Part shown: positions 1 through 10,700 of the stretch, in pieces | Layout: each line of letters begins with the position of its first letter | How positions within the stretch are numbered: position 1 is the stretch's first letter | DNA from: Portibacter marinus | Lineage (GTDB): Bacteria > Bacteroidota > Bacteroidia > Chitinophagales > Saprospiraceae | Length of the DNA stretch: 64,000 bases | Direction of reading: 5' to 3' | NCBI RefSeq assembly: GCF_021533195.1 | Contig: NZ_JAJNKB010000004.1 | Span: 186,001 to 250,000, forward strand | Notes under the pieces: model-generated | What the model was told of the DNA's origin: nothing | Seen by the model: only the letters and a program-made list of their open reading frames with translations | Databases searched by the model: none | Translations under genes and position numbers: made by a program

Positions 1-1896
1 TTTTACATATTGCTTGTCCACCTCACCTTCAATTTGCTGTGCGCCTTTTCCATCGTAGTCTCCTTTTAAATCGAAATGCTGATAAGCCCCCCCTAATGAA
101 ATATTGACACCCTGATACGTGTACCGCACTTCAGAACCTAACCTGTTCAGCATGATCTGGTTTCTATAAATTCTACTTAAAAATCCATTGACGACCTGAT
201 TTTCATTGGTGATATCAAAAACGTCCCGATCACCACTTTCTATTCGTGTACTATGATTAAAAAAAGTCTGAAAGAAAAACTTCTTACTTAACGGTTCAAC
301 GTATAACGCATTGGCCTTAAATTGACCCTTTTTGCTCAGCGAATTATTGACCTGATCGATTAAATTCACATCGTCCACAACTTCATTTTCCCCGTAAAAT
401 AAATTTTCAGATTCTAATGTCCCTTCATCTTCCAGTGATGTATTCAAGTAGGAGGCATTCACACCCATTCGACGCCCTCTTTTTGCAAACTTTTTACGAA
501 GGAGAACCTGACCATTGATGAGATATCCATTGGTATTCAATAGATCGACAAAGTCACTCGTTGTGCTTAGCTGGTTATTTCTTGAAAGTTCGGTATATCC
601 AAACTCTCTATTGACGGTGTTAATGGAAGCTAAATTTAATCCCATTTTAATGGTATGGAAAGTATCGATTTCCTGCTCAAAACCAATTTCTGCTCTATGA
701 CCAGAGGATACATCGTCGTTGATGACATTGGATATATTATTTGATGTGAAATCTTCGAAGAATCGTTCTGTCCTCGAATTGGTTTCCCTTTCTAACCCCG
801 CCTGGTTGAAATAATACACCGTATTGAGTTTGGTATCATTGTGGTCATAATTGACATTGACTCCACCATTGTAATTCTGTGGAAAACCTCCATTGCTTCT
901 GTTGTTAAAAAATACATTTTGAATACTTGATTCAAGTCCATTACCTCCTCCGCCGAAAGAGTAAAATCGGCCTCCTCCACCACCAAATCCATAATCTCCT
1001 CCATCATTAAAATTGAAGGAATTAGAACCCATAAAATCCTGGTAGTCATCCCAGCCCAGTCCATTCCGTCCAGTGTTGTTACCTACTCCCAAGATCGAAA
1101 ATTGAAACTTTTCGTTGAACTTATTGTAATTTCCCTTTAATTCTGCCCTGGACTTAGTACCCAGACCTCCCACTACTTTTCCAAAACCTCCTGCTTTGAA
1201 ATCTTCCTTCAGCTCCAGATTCATAGTCTTGGTTTCTGCTTCACCCGTTGATCCAGTAATCTCTTCTTCCTCAGTCTTGGTATCAAAAACCTGAACTTTA
1301 CTGATTCCTTCAGCTGGCAAATTCTTAGTAGCTGCCTTAGGATCTGAACCAAAAAATTGCTTCCCATCCACTGTCACACGATCCACATTTTTTCCCTCTG
1401 AAGTTACAGAACCATCCGAATCTACTTCCATTCCAGGCAAACGCCTGAGCAATTCTTCCACTGTCGATCCTGGTGGAACCTTAAAGGTAGAAGCATCATA
1501 TTCGATGGTATCTCCTCGAATTTTCATCGGTGCTTTGGCAGCCTTGATCACTACTTCCATCAGTTCCTCTGCTATTTCTACCAATTCCAGTCTACCCAAG
1601 TCCACGTCGCTTCCATCTGTAGAACTCGCATCTATGGCTAATGGAATATATCCTATGTATGTGATCTTAACAATGTGTTGACCGTTAGGCACTTTCTTAA
1701 ACACGAAAGATCCATCCAGATCAGTTCTGGTAAAATCTATCATGGTGGAATCTGACTTCTCCAGTAGTAAGACTGTGGCAGCCACCAATGGGTCGTTCAA
1801 AGTGTCGAAAGCCATACCGTCAATTCGATAATTCTTTTGGCCATTGGCATAAAAACAAAAAATGAGTAGGGAAAGAGAGAATAGAAGTTTTTTCAT
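1..1896 (-). CDS. Outer-membrane beta-barrel receptor-like protein, C-terminus outside window
   Basis: The frame is open from an ATG at 1896 to the window edge (632 codons, no stop), so only the N-terminal part is present. The protein starts with a signal peptide (MKKLLFSLSLLIFCFYANGQ). Residues about 21-90 look like a carboxypeptidase-D-regulatory-like beta-sandwich. A short plug-like segment follows at about 130-200 (TVEELLRRLPGMEVD, then VTVDGKQFFGSDP). The rest alternates Asn/aromatic-rich strands typical of the outer-membrane beta-barrel family related to TonB-dependent receptors. A Gly-rich run lies at about residues 295-320. Members sit in the outer membrane; the ligand cannot be told from sequence. 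It could be called either a TonB-dependent receptor or an OMP_b-brl_3 protein; the short plug favours the latter. Upstream DNA holds a repeated TACGTT motif. Confidence 0.8.
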   Translation of the reverse strand, partial: MKKLLFSLSLLIFCFYANGQKNYRIDGMAFDTLNDPLVAATVLLLEKSDSTMIDFTRTDLDGSFVFKKVPNGQHIVKITYIGYIPLAIDASSTDGSDVDLGRLELVEIAEELMEVVIKAAKAPMKIRGDTIEYDASTFKVPPGSTVEELLRRLPGMEVDSDGSVTSEGKNVDRVTVDGKQFFGSDPKAATKNLPAEGISKVQVFDTKTEEEEITGSTGEAETKTMNLELKEDFKAGGFGKVVGGLGTKSRAELKGNYNKFNEKFQFSILGVGNNTGRNGLGWDDYQDFMGSNSFNFNDGGDYGFGGGGGRFYSFGGGGNGLESSIQNVFFNNRSNGGFPQNYNGGVNVNYDHNDTKLNTVYYFNQAGLERETNSRTERFFEDFTSNNISNVINDDVSSGHRAEIGFEQEIDTFHTIKMGLNLASINTVNREFGYTELSRNNQLSTTSDFVDLLNTNGYLINGQVLLRKKFAKRGRRMGVNASYLNTSLEDEGTLESENLFYGENEVVDDVNLIDQVNNSLSKKGQFKANALYVEPLSKKFFFQTFFNHSTRIESGDRDVFDITNENQVVNGFLSRIYRNQIMLNRLGSEVRYTYQGVNISLGGAYQHFDLKGDYDGKGAQQIEGEVDKQYVK

Positions 1897-1933
1897 TAGT
1901 TTGGATTTGATTAAGTTAAGTCATTCAAAGCTT

Positions 1934-1963
1934 AACGTAATTATACGTTGATAATTTTACGTT
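1934..1963. promoter_or_regulatory. Possible operator: inverted and direct TACGTT repeats
   Basis: AACGTA (1934-1939) and TACGTT (1944-1949) form an inverted repeat with a 4-nt spacer. A third TACGTT lies at 1958-1963, 14 nt from the previous one. The cluster is 38 nt upstream of the receptor-like gene starting at 1896, where a regulator could act. No regulator is known; the assignment rests only on the repeat pattern. Confidence 0.25.
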
Positions 1964-2110
1964 TACATGTAATAAACTGTTAACAAAGGCTTTTTATAGA
2001 CTAACGATGCTAAAACATGGCTAAATGGTGTGCCTATAATACTTTGTGCTTGCCCAAAAGTTAAGAAAACTTTACCATTTTCAGTAATTCTGGAAAATCT
2101 ATCGATATTC

Positions 2111-2521
2111 CTATAAAATCATCACTCCAACTGTCCAAATGAAAATGACGGTCCAAATGAAAGCTCTGACCCTATTTACTATTAATAATTGGGCAAGTTC
2201 AGAGGCCAATTCATCTTGATGATCGATCGCATGATGCAGTGGAATGGCCCAAACAAATGTTATGATCCAAGTGGCGATGACTAGAGCAAGATTACCGATG
2301 ATAAATAAGGATTGATGAATCGTTGCCAGATAAATGGCCACTCCGAGCTGGGCTAACATTAATGGAGCTACAACCCAGGAAATGCCTAAAGTGTACTTTG
2401 GATGCCATTTCTTAAGATCTTCAACAGCATAAAACTGAAAAGAGGGATAGATCGCGAATTGTACGACCCACACGAGCACCACCAAACCAAAATCGATGAT
2501 TAGTTTAGTATATTCGATCAT
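2111..2521 (-). CDS. Small four-helix membrane protein, unknown function
   Basis: A 136-aa protein with about four hydrophobic segments (around residues 6-28, 45-65, 70-92 and 117-136). A charged loop, HHAIDHQDELASELAQ, lies between the last two. There is no signal peptide or catalytic motif I recognise. The start codon overlaps the stop of the upstream propeller gene (ATGA at 2518-2521), so the two are probably translationally coupled. It is the last gene of the tamB-tamL-propeller run. Its layout resembles small Bacteroidota integral membrane proteins of the DUF1772 kind, but this is only a similarity of shape. Confidence 0.75.
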   Translation of the reverse strand: MIEYTKLIIDFGLVVLVWVVQFAIYPSFQFYAVEDLKKWHPKYTLGISWVVAPLMLAQLGVAIYLATIHQSLFIIGNLALVIATWIITFVWAIPLHHAIDHQDELASELAQLLIVNRVRAFIWTVIFIWTVGVMIL

Positions 2522-5493
2522 TCAAGTCCTTCAATTTCTGCCCACTCTTTCTGCAATTGCTCAAACCTTACTTTCATGTCTTGATTAATATGCTGGTAAG
2601 TGCCACTAGTCATTCCATAGAGGTATCTCAACTGTGATACGTAGCGCTGTTCAGGATAGGCGATTTCATCCTCATTTTTCAATCTTTCGAGTTTGCTTTC
2701 AAGAATTCTAAGCTGTGCATCTTCCTTCTTGGTCCGATCCTTATTATCTTTTAAAGCCTTTACCTTCTTTTCGGTCTTCTTAACAAAATCGTTCACTTCA
2801 TCGACCAATGCTCCAACCTTCATTGCAAATGCTTCCTGCTCGCGGTAATCTTTCAGCGTAAAACCATCTTTCTTCAGCCTTGGATCCGCCATTAATTCAA
2901 AACTTCCCTTCAAATTAAAATTGTCATTAAAAAGTTTTACCTGATAAATTCCCGGACTGACCAAAGCTCGATTATCATGTCTTAAATTCCATCTGAGTTG
3001 ATGGGCTCCCTTGCTGGTCTTCAATGATTTATTTTCTACGTATTCAATGATACTTAGATTCATGTCTTCTTCTGTGCCACTTGTGTCTTTGCTTTCACTT
3101 TCTGATTTGTATCTCCTGATTACATCTCCCCTTTCATTGGTGATTTCCATGAAAAGTATATCCTCAATAGAATCATTCAGGTAATAGCCTATTTCGACAC
3201 CCGGTGAAGGGTAATCAATATGTGTAGAGATTTGATCTGCTCCCCGACCACTGCTATATCGATACATATAGGTAGGCGATGGGGGATATAATCCAATTTC
3301 CTTTGAAGTAGACAAAGATGAATCAGCCTTTCTCAAGGCCCCCAGGTCATCAAAAATCCAAAAGCCTCTTCCCATGGTACTCATCACAAGGTCATTTCTA
3401 TGCAATTTCAAATCGGTGATCGGCACTATGGGAAGATTTTTTTGAAAGGCTTCCCATTGATTGCCACCGTCTACACTCACAAAAAGTCCATATTCCGTAC
3501 CTGCATATAGAATTTGCTCATTTATAGGATCCTCTCTTACGACTCTGACCGGGTAATCCTCGGGAATGCCATTATTTATTAATTTCCATGTTGCACCGTA
3601 ATCATCCGTCATATAAATGTAGGGCATTGGATCTCCAAGTTGGTATCTCAATACAGCAACATAGGCTCTTCCTTTGACATGCTGAGAGGGCTCTACGGCA
3701 TCCACTCTTCCTCCCGGTGGCAAATCACTTGGGGTGACTTCTTCCCATGTTTTTCCATCATTTTGTGTCACATGGATCGGACCATCGTTGGCTCCTGTCC
3801 AAATGACCCCTTTTTCAAGCTTAGATTCCTGGATGGCATATATCGTACTGTAAAATTCTTCCCCAGTAATATCTCTTGTAAACGGTTCGCCTGAAACTCC
3901 TTGTGTTTCCGGGGTGAAAGCGGTCAGGTCAGGTGAAATGGTTTGCCATGTCTTGCCTTCATCTTCAGTTTTGTGAACAAATTGGGAACAGTGGTAGATC
4001 ACTTCAGGATTATGAGGAGAAATATGAATAGGTGAGACTCGTTGAAATCTGAAAGGAAGATCCTTTGGATCATGTCCATACATGAAATAGGCTCCCACAT
4101 TATAAGACTGTTCGATTCCCGTACTTTTATTGAATCGACTAAATCTCCCTTTGCAGTTCGAATAGACAATATCTGGATTATTCGGATGCGGCACTGCCGG
4201 ACCGGTTTCACATCCTCCGGTATTGGTAATATAGGCCGTATGTCCTGCCTGCATCCCATATGGTGGAAGTACAGGTACGGCAACTGTAGAGTAGTTATCT
4301 TGCTGTCCTCCGTATACCCAGTAAGGATGATTGTTGTCCACTTCTATCTGGTATATTTCTGAAGTAGGCTGATTAAATTGAGTTGACCAAGTTTTTCCGC
4401 CATTTAGGGAAATATTAGCACCACCATCATTGGATTCTATGATCAATTTAGGATTGTTGGCATTGATCCATATATCATGATGATCTCCATGCCTAGCATC
4501 AAATCTTTCCCACGTTTTACCTCCATCATGGCTTTCAAACCCTCTGGTTGCCAATGAGTATAGATGAGATGCATTGGTAGGGTCGGCATATAAGTTACAG
4601 TAGTAAAAAGGTCTGTTTAAAAGTCCTTCTTTATCAGAGATCTGAGTGAAATTTTCACCACCATTATCGGTCCTGTATAATCCACTTTTCTTACCTTCTG
4701 CTTCTACCAGGGCATAAAGTCTTTCAGGGTCGGCAGGAGAAACAGCCAGGTCGATTTTACCTTTCAATTGCGGTAGGCCATTATCCATTTTTTTCCAGGT
4801 GTCCCCTCCATCAGTGGATTTGTAAATTCCATTTTCTTCTCCACCACTAATAATGGTCCATGGCTTACGTTCAGCTTTCCAGGCCGCAGCATAAATGATA
4901 TTAGGGTTTGACGGGTGAAACTCTAAGTCAGAAAATCCGGTTTGGTCAGAAACATACAATACTTTACTCCAAGACTTACCACCATCCTTGCTTCGATAAA
5001 CGCCTCGTTCTTCATTGGACCTAAAAGCATTTCCAATCGCAGCAACAAAAACAACATCAGGGTCATCTGGGTGTGTTTCTACACTGCCGATCTGTCCTGT
5101 TTCCTTCAGTCCCATGTGTGTCCAGGTCGCCCCCGCATCGATGGATTTATAAATGCCTCTGCCTTCTATCAAATTACTTCTCATTCCATCTGTACCCGTA
5201 CCCACAAAAATGATGGACGGATTTTTCTGGTACACTTCAATGGAGCCTATGGAGGGCGTCTCAAAAAAGCCATCGGAAATATTTTTCCAGGTCTCACCAT
5301 AATCTTCAGTTTTCCACACTCCACTACCTGTATATCCGGCATAGAAAACATTTTCTTCATTTTGAACCCCTTCAACTGTGGTAGATCTTCCACCTCGTTC
5401 AGGGCCCAATTCACGAAATTGGCCGGGAATAAAATTCTGAAATTCCTGACCAAATAAAAGAGCGGGGAAAAGTAAAATAAAGGCAAATCTCAT
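2518..5493 (-). CDS. Secreted sortilin/VPS10-like BNR beta-propeller protein
   Basis: The ATG at 5493 gives 991 aa (a TTG two codons upstream also exists) and a signal peptide ending near LLFGQ. Asp-box/BNR motifs of the form S.DGG.TW recur through residues 60-700, for example STDGGDTWKKM, SKDGGKSWSKV, LNGGKTWSTQ and TEDEGKTWQT. They fit the tandem beta-propeller seen in sortilin N-terminal domains and in Bacteroidota proteins often annotated as glycosyl hydrolases. No glycosidase active site was identified, so a hydrolase role is not supported. Residues about 800-870 look like a beta-sandwich. The C-terminus (about 890-960) is a charged coiled coil. It follows tamL after 42 nt and overlaps the small membrane protein by 4 nt. 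Expected location is periplasm or cell surface. Confidence 0.85.
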   Translation of the reverse strand: MRFAFILLFPALLFGQEFQNFIPGQFRELGPERGGRSTTVEGVQNEENVFYAGYTGSGVWKTEDYGETWKNISDGFFETPSIGSIEVYQKNPSIIFVGTGTDGMRSNLIEGRGIYKSIDAGATWTHMGLKETGQIGSVETHPDDPDVVFVAAIGNAFRSNEERGVYRSKDGGKSWSKVLYVSDQTGFSDLEFHPSNPNIIYAAAWKAERKPWTIISGGEENGIYKSTDGGDTWKKMDNGLPQLKGKIDLAVSPADPERLYALVEAEGKKSGLYRTDNGGENFTQISDKEGLLNRPFYYCNLYADPTNASHLYSLATRGFESHDGGKTWERFDARHGDHHDIWINANNPKLIIESNDGGANISLNGGKTWSTQFNQPTSEIYQIEVDNNHPYWVYGGQQDNYSTVAVPVLPPYGMQAGHTAYITNTGGCETGPAVPHPNNPDIVYSNCKGRFSRFNKSTGIEQSYNVGAYFMYGHDPKDLPFRFQRVSPIHISPHNPEVIYHCSQFVHKTEDEGKTWQTISPDLTAFTPETQGVSGEPFTRDITGEEFYSTIYAIQESKLEKGVIWTGANDGPIHVTQNDGKTWEEVTPSDLPPGGRVDAVEPSQHVKGRAYVAVLRYQLGDPMPYIYMTDDYGATWKLINNGIPEDYPVRVVREDPINEQILYAGTEYGLFVSVDGGNQWEAFQKNLPIVPITDLKLHRNDLVMSTMGRGFWIFDDLGALRKADSSLSTSKEIGLYPPSPTYMYRYSSGRGADQISTHIDYPSPGVEIGYYLNDSIEDILFMEITNERGDVIRRYKSESESKDTSGTEEDMNLSIIEYVENKSLKTSKGAHQLRWNLRHDNRALVSPGIYQVKLFNDNFNLKGSFELMADPRLKKDGFTLKDYREQEAFAMKVGALVDEVNDFVKKTEKKVKALKDNKDRTKKEDAQLRILESKLERLKNEDEIAYPEQRYVSQLRYLYGMTSGTYQHINQDMKVRFEQLQKEWAEIEGLE

Positions 5494-5535
5494 TTTCAAA
5501 TTTTAAATGTGAGCGCCTAAGATAATGAAGTGAAC

Positions 5536-7788
5536 TTAAAATGGATAACCTATTCCTGCACTTAGAACCACATTTTTTCTTAACCAGGGAAACACCCCTT
5601 GTTCCGGAGACTGGTGTATCCACCGCTCTCCCTCTGGTTCATAAGGGGTATACAGAGGTATTCCAAAATCCAATCTCACCGCGAAAAAGTCTACATCCAT
5701 TCTCAGGCCAAACCCCGTATTCCAGGCTAGTTCCCGGTAGAATTCGCCCCATCTGAACAGACTTTCAGGCTTGCCTTCTTCAGGCCGCAACAACCATACG
5801 TTACCAGCATCGAAAAAGGTAGCCCCACGGAAAATACTATATAAAGGGAATCGATATTCAACATTGAGCAATAGTCTTAAATCTCCAAACTGATCGATAG
5901 GATTTAAATTCTGACCAATGTTCTCGGGCTTAGAGCGTCCTGGCCCTACAGATCGAAAAGCAAATCCTCTAAGTGAAGTTGGGCCACCCATGTAAAATTG
6001 CTTGGTAAAAGGAGAGGTTTGTGAATTACCATAGGGCTCAATCAAACCAAGATTGACCCTAAAAACAAAATTTTCAATGGCGGTAAACTTTCGTATAAAT
6101 CTGTATTCGATATCCGTTCGGAAATATTGAGATATAGGAACGCCGGTGATTTGATCCGTAAACAGCGTAGCGGTATTACCAGAGGTTTCTACGGTCCACC
6201 TTAAAACATATGAATTTCTTTGACCTTCTGTCAGCTTATTGGTGTGCCCAAGCGTAAAAAGCGATCCCATGATCAATTGGTCACTGTATGACAAAGCTAA
6301 CACTGGCCTTTGCATGGCCAAACTATCAAACTCTGCTGTAGTCCTGAATACGTTGATATAATCTACGAAAATGGGTTGAAAAGTAAAGCTAAATTGATTG
6401 TCTGTTTTCCATTCATAACCAAAATTAGACTTAATGGTATTGACATTAAAGTATTGAACCCAAAGTTGGTAGTCATCTTCTAATTTTAAAAATGTTTTTG
6501 GAGGAACTGAGGATTGAAATTCTCTGGTCTTAAATGGGACCAAAAGTCTGGGTACTTCATAAGTGGCTGACGCATTAAGGCTCAATATTGAAAAACCTAA
6601 TCTGGTGTCAAAATATTGCAATTCTGTTCCTCCGCTCAATGCTAAACGCAATTTTTCTGCTCGCCGAAAGGAATTATTATTACTGAAACTGATCGAAAGA
6701 TTTGATCCCAAAAAACTTCGGTCAGAAGTCGAGACCTCACCTTCGTAGAGAAAGCTTTTATATTCTGTGGGAGTCATTAAAATGTCAACCTCTAAGCTGT
6801 CTGTAGCAGTTTTCTCATACTCAATATTGACATACTTAAATATATTGAGGTTTACCAGCCTGGAAAGTGTTAGGTTATAATCCTTGACAGAAAAAAGGTC
6901 ACCTTTGTCGATCAGAATATTGCTGGCCAAAGTCCTTTTATCTATAAACCGAAAATCCTCATAAACATTTAGATCTTTAAAATTGTAGGCAAAGTTTTCA
7001 CTGCTTCGATAACCACTTCCCAAAGCTCCTGCAGTGGTGTAGGCATTCACTTCACCAATAAAGTATTTTCGGTGAATCGAATCATTTTCAGGCTCCTTTA
7101 TCCGCATGGTGATATCCACCGAATCTATAGATGCAGTATCTATCAGGTAAAAGATATCATCGGCATTGAAGTCAAAGTACCCTTTCGATCGTAAATATTC
7201 CGATACATCCAGACGTTCGATTTGAAATGCTTCCAGCCGATAGCGGTCCCCCTCTTTCACACTCATTCTTCGATAATTCCGGATCAGACTATCAACTTCT
7301 GTATCGTCTTGCGGTCGCTTGACATTTCTCATGATGGTCGGACGTGTAGGCTTTATCTCATAATGGATGATGGCACTTTTATTTTTTTCAATAATTTCAC
7401 TGTTTACAGGGCTGTAAAAATGTCCCTCGTCCTGCATTTCCTTTTTAATCAAATTTTCCATCAAAGAAAGGTTGACCTCATCGACATATACGGGTTCTTT
7501 GGCGAATCTATTGTAAATGAATTTTGAATACCATTTGTCCTTACTTTCATCGAAAGCAAAATACACCCAAAGATTGAAGTAAACCAATCCTAATAGCTTA
7601 CTGTTGGGCGCTGGATATAAAGAGCTTTCTATCGCTTCTCTTACCCGATCTTCTTCAGCTAATTGCACATCTCCGGTAAACTCAATTTCAGTTCCTTTAT
7701 AAAGTTTTTTATCTTCTGGCACATACTTGCTAATGGAGCATGATGTACATAAGATTAATATGACCCAAACCGCACTTATCTTGCTCAT
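5536..7788 (-). CDS. tamL: Translocation and assembly module lipoprotein TamL (BamA/TamA family)
   Basis: A 750-aa lipoprotein: signal peptide with lipobox LILCTSC, lipidated Cys near residue 16. Residues about 25-330 carry POTRA-like regions (for example YVPEDKKLYKGTEIEFTGD at the start and MRIKEPENDSIHRKYFIGEV later). The C-terminal half is an Omp85/D15 surface-antigen barrel, with the typical loop-6 region FYMGGPTSLRGFAFRSVGPG at about 590-610 and a terminal strand ending in GIGYPF. Bacteroidota use TamL in place of TamA as the partner of TamB. Here tamB is directly upstream and its stop overlaps this ATG (ATGA at 7785-7788). Role: outer-membrane insertion or lipid transport at the outer membrane, together with TamB. 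Confidence 0.92.
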   Translation of the reverse strand: MSKISAVWVILILCTSCSISKYVPEDKKLYKGTEIEFTGDVQLAEEDRVREAIESSLYPAPNSKLLGLVYFNLWVYFAFDESKDKWYSKFIYNRFAKEPVYVDEVNLSLMENLIKKEMQDEGHFYSPVNSEIIEKNKSAIIHYEIKPTRPTIMRNVKRPQDDTEVDSLIRNYRRMSVKEGDRYRLEAFQIERLDVSEYLRSKGYFDFNADDIFYLIDTASIDSVDITMRIKEPENDSIHRKYFIGEVNAYTTAGALGSGYRSSENFAYNFKDLNVYEDFRFIDKRTLASNILIDKGDLFSVKDYNLTLSRLVNLNIFKYVNIEYEKTATDSLEVDILMTPTEYKSFLYEGEVSTSDRSFLGSNLSISFSNNNSFRRAEKLRLALSGGTELQYFDTRLGFSILSLNASATYEVPRLLVPFKTREFQSSVPPKTFLKLEDDYQLWVQYFNVNTIKSNFGYEWKTDNQFSFTFQPIFVDYINVFRTTAEFDSLAMQRPVLALSYSDQLIMGSLFTLGHTNKLTEGQRNSYVLRWTVETSGNTATLFTDQITGVPISQYFRTDIEYRFIRKFTAIENFVFRVNLGLIEPYGNSQTSPFTKQFYMGGPTSLRGFAFRSVGPGRSKPENIGQNLNPIDQFGDLRLLLNVEYRFPLYSIFRGATFFDAGNVWLLRPEEGKPESLFRWGEFYRELAWNTGFGLRMDVDFFAVRLDFGIPLYTPYEPEGERWIHQSPEQGVFPWLRKNVVLSAGIGYPF

Positions 7789-10700
7789 TTCTTCGTTTTT
7801 ATTTGACCAAACTCCGTCTTATAGGAAAGACCCACTCCCGTTTTCCATATATTGCTGTTATTCAATGCATTAAAGTCAGATTTCTGAAACACTTTAACCC
7901 GAAACTGCCCTTCCTCAGTCAATAAGTATTGGATGACAAAATCGCCGGCGAAACTTGAAAAGTTGTTTGAAGCCGCCTGACCTGTTTCCAGGTTCGCATT
8001 ACCACCGGCAGATATTATTAGCCGATCATTGAACAATCGTTGCTGAAGTCCAATTCCAAATTCAGTAATGTTCTGGCCATTGTTGACCGCATCCTGGTAT
8101 TGATCGATGTTAAAATCAATCTCGAAACCATCTGCTCTGGAGGCCAGTTTATTGAGTTGGGTGTTGATCAGATTTCCCACGCTGTTCACTGCCGTTGAAG
8201 TTCCGACATTGGATATATTTCCTCCACTGCTGCCACCTGTGAAACTGTTAAACAAAATGATGCTACCCACCTGCTCCAGGAGCTGGGTCTCATTGAGGCG
8301 CAATTGAGCAAGAGCATTTGTGATGGCGTTTCCAACGGGACTACTGGTCACCTCTGGAGCAACAATATTAAAAGATAAATCAGGAGAAGATAGCACTCCA
8401 CCCACATTCAGAACTACATTGACCCTGGTTCTGGCCGAACCGCTTCCTTCATCTATTCCTGCGCCTGTTTTCTGCAAGAGCGGTGTTAAGCTAACATCAG
8501 CACCGTAGATGGCACGTAAATCTAATCCAGCATTATAAGGATCTCCTTGAAAGACAATTCTGCTTCCGGCATCAATTTCGAAAGTTCTTCGGATGGTATT
8601 TTCGTAAGAAACCCTATATCGCCCTTCTGATACCACATATTCTCCCACAATATTCAGACTGCCATCCGCCGAAATATCGACGGCTAAGTCAGTATTTCCT
8701 CTAACGTCCAAACGATCTCCGGTTACGGGATCTACAACAACATGAAAAAGTGCATCATCACTGGCACTCAGAGCCAGATCCAATTCTATGGAACTGTTGG
8801 GTTGATACGCTTTCATCGAAATACTATCGATGGCATCTTCACCACTAATTTCAGATCCGTCATAAAAAACCATATAAGATTCCTGTGTTAGTACAGCTGC
8901 AGAACTAAGCAATTGAACAGTCAGATCTGTACCTTCCAGCGCAGTGATATCTGCTGTTATTACGGGAAGCTCCGTACTTCCTGTAATTTTAGCATCCACT
9001 TTTCCAACAAAAACACCATAAAAGTATTCGCTCTTGTTTTCTTTGGAGTTTAGGAACTTGAAAGCCTCTGCATTAAAATCTAAATCAAATCTAATGTTGG
9101 TGAAAAAGTCATGCCTGATATCACCCTTCAAATAGGACAACCTGTTCTCCTGATCTTGTAGTGTTGCGTCCGGCTTTATGAGACCATCTGCTACATTAAT
9201 TTTTCCTTCTTTAATGCGATATATGGTTCCAAGGTCTACAATAAATGCTTCTACCTCCTGAAAGTACAAAGCTCCAGATATATCAGGGTCTGCAATCCTC
9301 CCATCAATCGCGATATAACCCTGCATGGATCCTTCTAGATCGCGAGCGTAAGTATTTACAAACGGTGCGAATGGCTCCAGATTTAATCGATCTACCAATA
9401 CTCTTCCAAACAAGTAAGAGCTGGACAGATCATATTCAATATTTCCATCCATCTTCACTTCCTCACCTGTTAACGTCATAACCGCTTCTACGTCCTGACC
9501 ATCCTTGGTCGCGTCCAGAACAAGGTCTCCTATATTAAATTCATTAAAGTTAATCTCATAAATGGTCAAATCACCACTGATAGGGGTCTCATCATCTAAA
9601 CCTACTTCCAGATCCCCATTGATCTGGCCGGTAACATCTAACGAATCGACACCTACAATCTCCACCAGGTTATTCAAATTGAAGTCGGTAAACTGTAAAT
9701 CTATTTTTTGGTTGGAACCTGAAATGTTAAAAGCTTCAGAGCCATTATTGATATTGATCGGAGGAATAGTAAACTGACCTCCATCCAAGGTAATGCCGGA
9801 ATCTTGCGTTAGATTCCAATTCTGATTATTTAATATGAAATCCTCCATAAAGTTTAGGACAAATTCCGTACTGTCACTTGAAGTTATTCTGGTTGTAAAG
9901 CCCAAACTTTCTTCATTTTTTTGATTCCTGATCAGCGTACTGAGCGTCGCAGATTGTTCTCGGAGTATTAAATCCATATTGATCCCTCCAAGGTGTATAG
10001 ATTCGGTTATTGAGACAGAATCAATATTGAAATTGGACTCGATTTGCTCATCGTCATTACTAGCTTTGGCGGTGATTTCTTCTATGTAATATCCATCATA
10101 AGTAACGCTGGGAAGGTGGAAGTCAAATTCTGTCAAATTATTGGGAACATCTAATGCAAATTCCAGACTTGCGGTGTCCATTTTCTGGATGGGCACATCA
10201 AAAAAGTTGGCAATTTCCACCACGTCATACATCTTAATAGTAGCGTCTATCACATCATTACTGACCACACGTTTTTCTTCGGGGTCTAAGATAGCATCTT
10301 CACCGGCCGTCCTTCCTAAGAAAGTCTTCAATGGAAAATATTGATCCAGAAAGTCTAGAAAAACATCACTTAGAACACTGAGTTTATAATCACCTTCTAC
10401 GCTTGCTGTCATGAATGGGGCATTCAAGTATAAACCTTTATTGCCATTTTCTCTGGTGGCTATAAGATCAATTGAATCTGCAGTCCATACCCTATCTCTT
10501 TTTGTTAGTTTAATGTTCTTTATGGTCAACTCCCCGTCTGCATCATCCAGATTCAAGCCGGCGATGTCCGCATCAATGTCTAATTGGACCTGAAAGAGAC
10601 TGTCAGATAAATTGAGTTGCTCTAAGTTTAAGGTATCTAACGCCAGATTGAAATTCATCACAGGAATAGAGTCATTTAAATCCACCGTGCCTTGAAAGTC

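Noticed and set aside
4942-5457. 171-codon plus-strand frame
   Set aside because: Lies wholly antisense to the well-supported propeller gene and reads as low-complexity shadow sequence.
2518-5493. Glycosyl hydrolase call for the propeller protein
   Set aside because: Asp-box repeats show only the fold; no catalytic residues of a sialidase or other glycosidase were identified.
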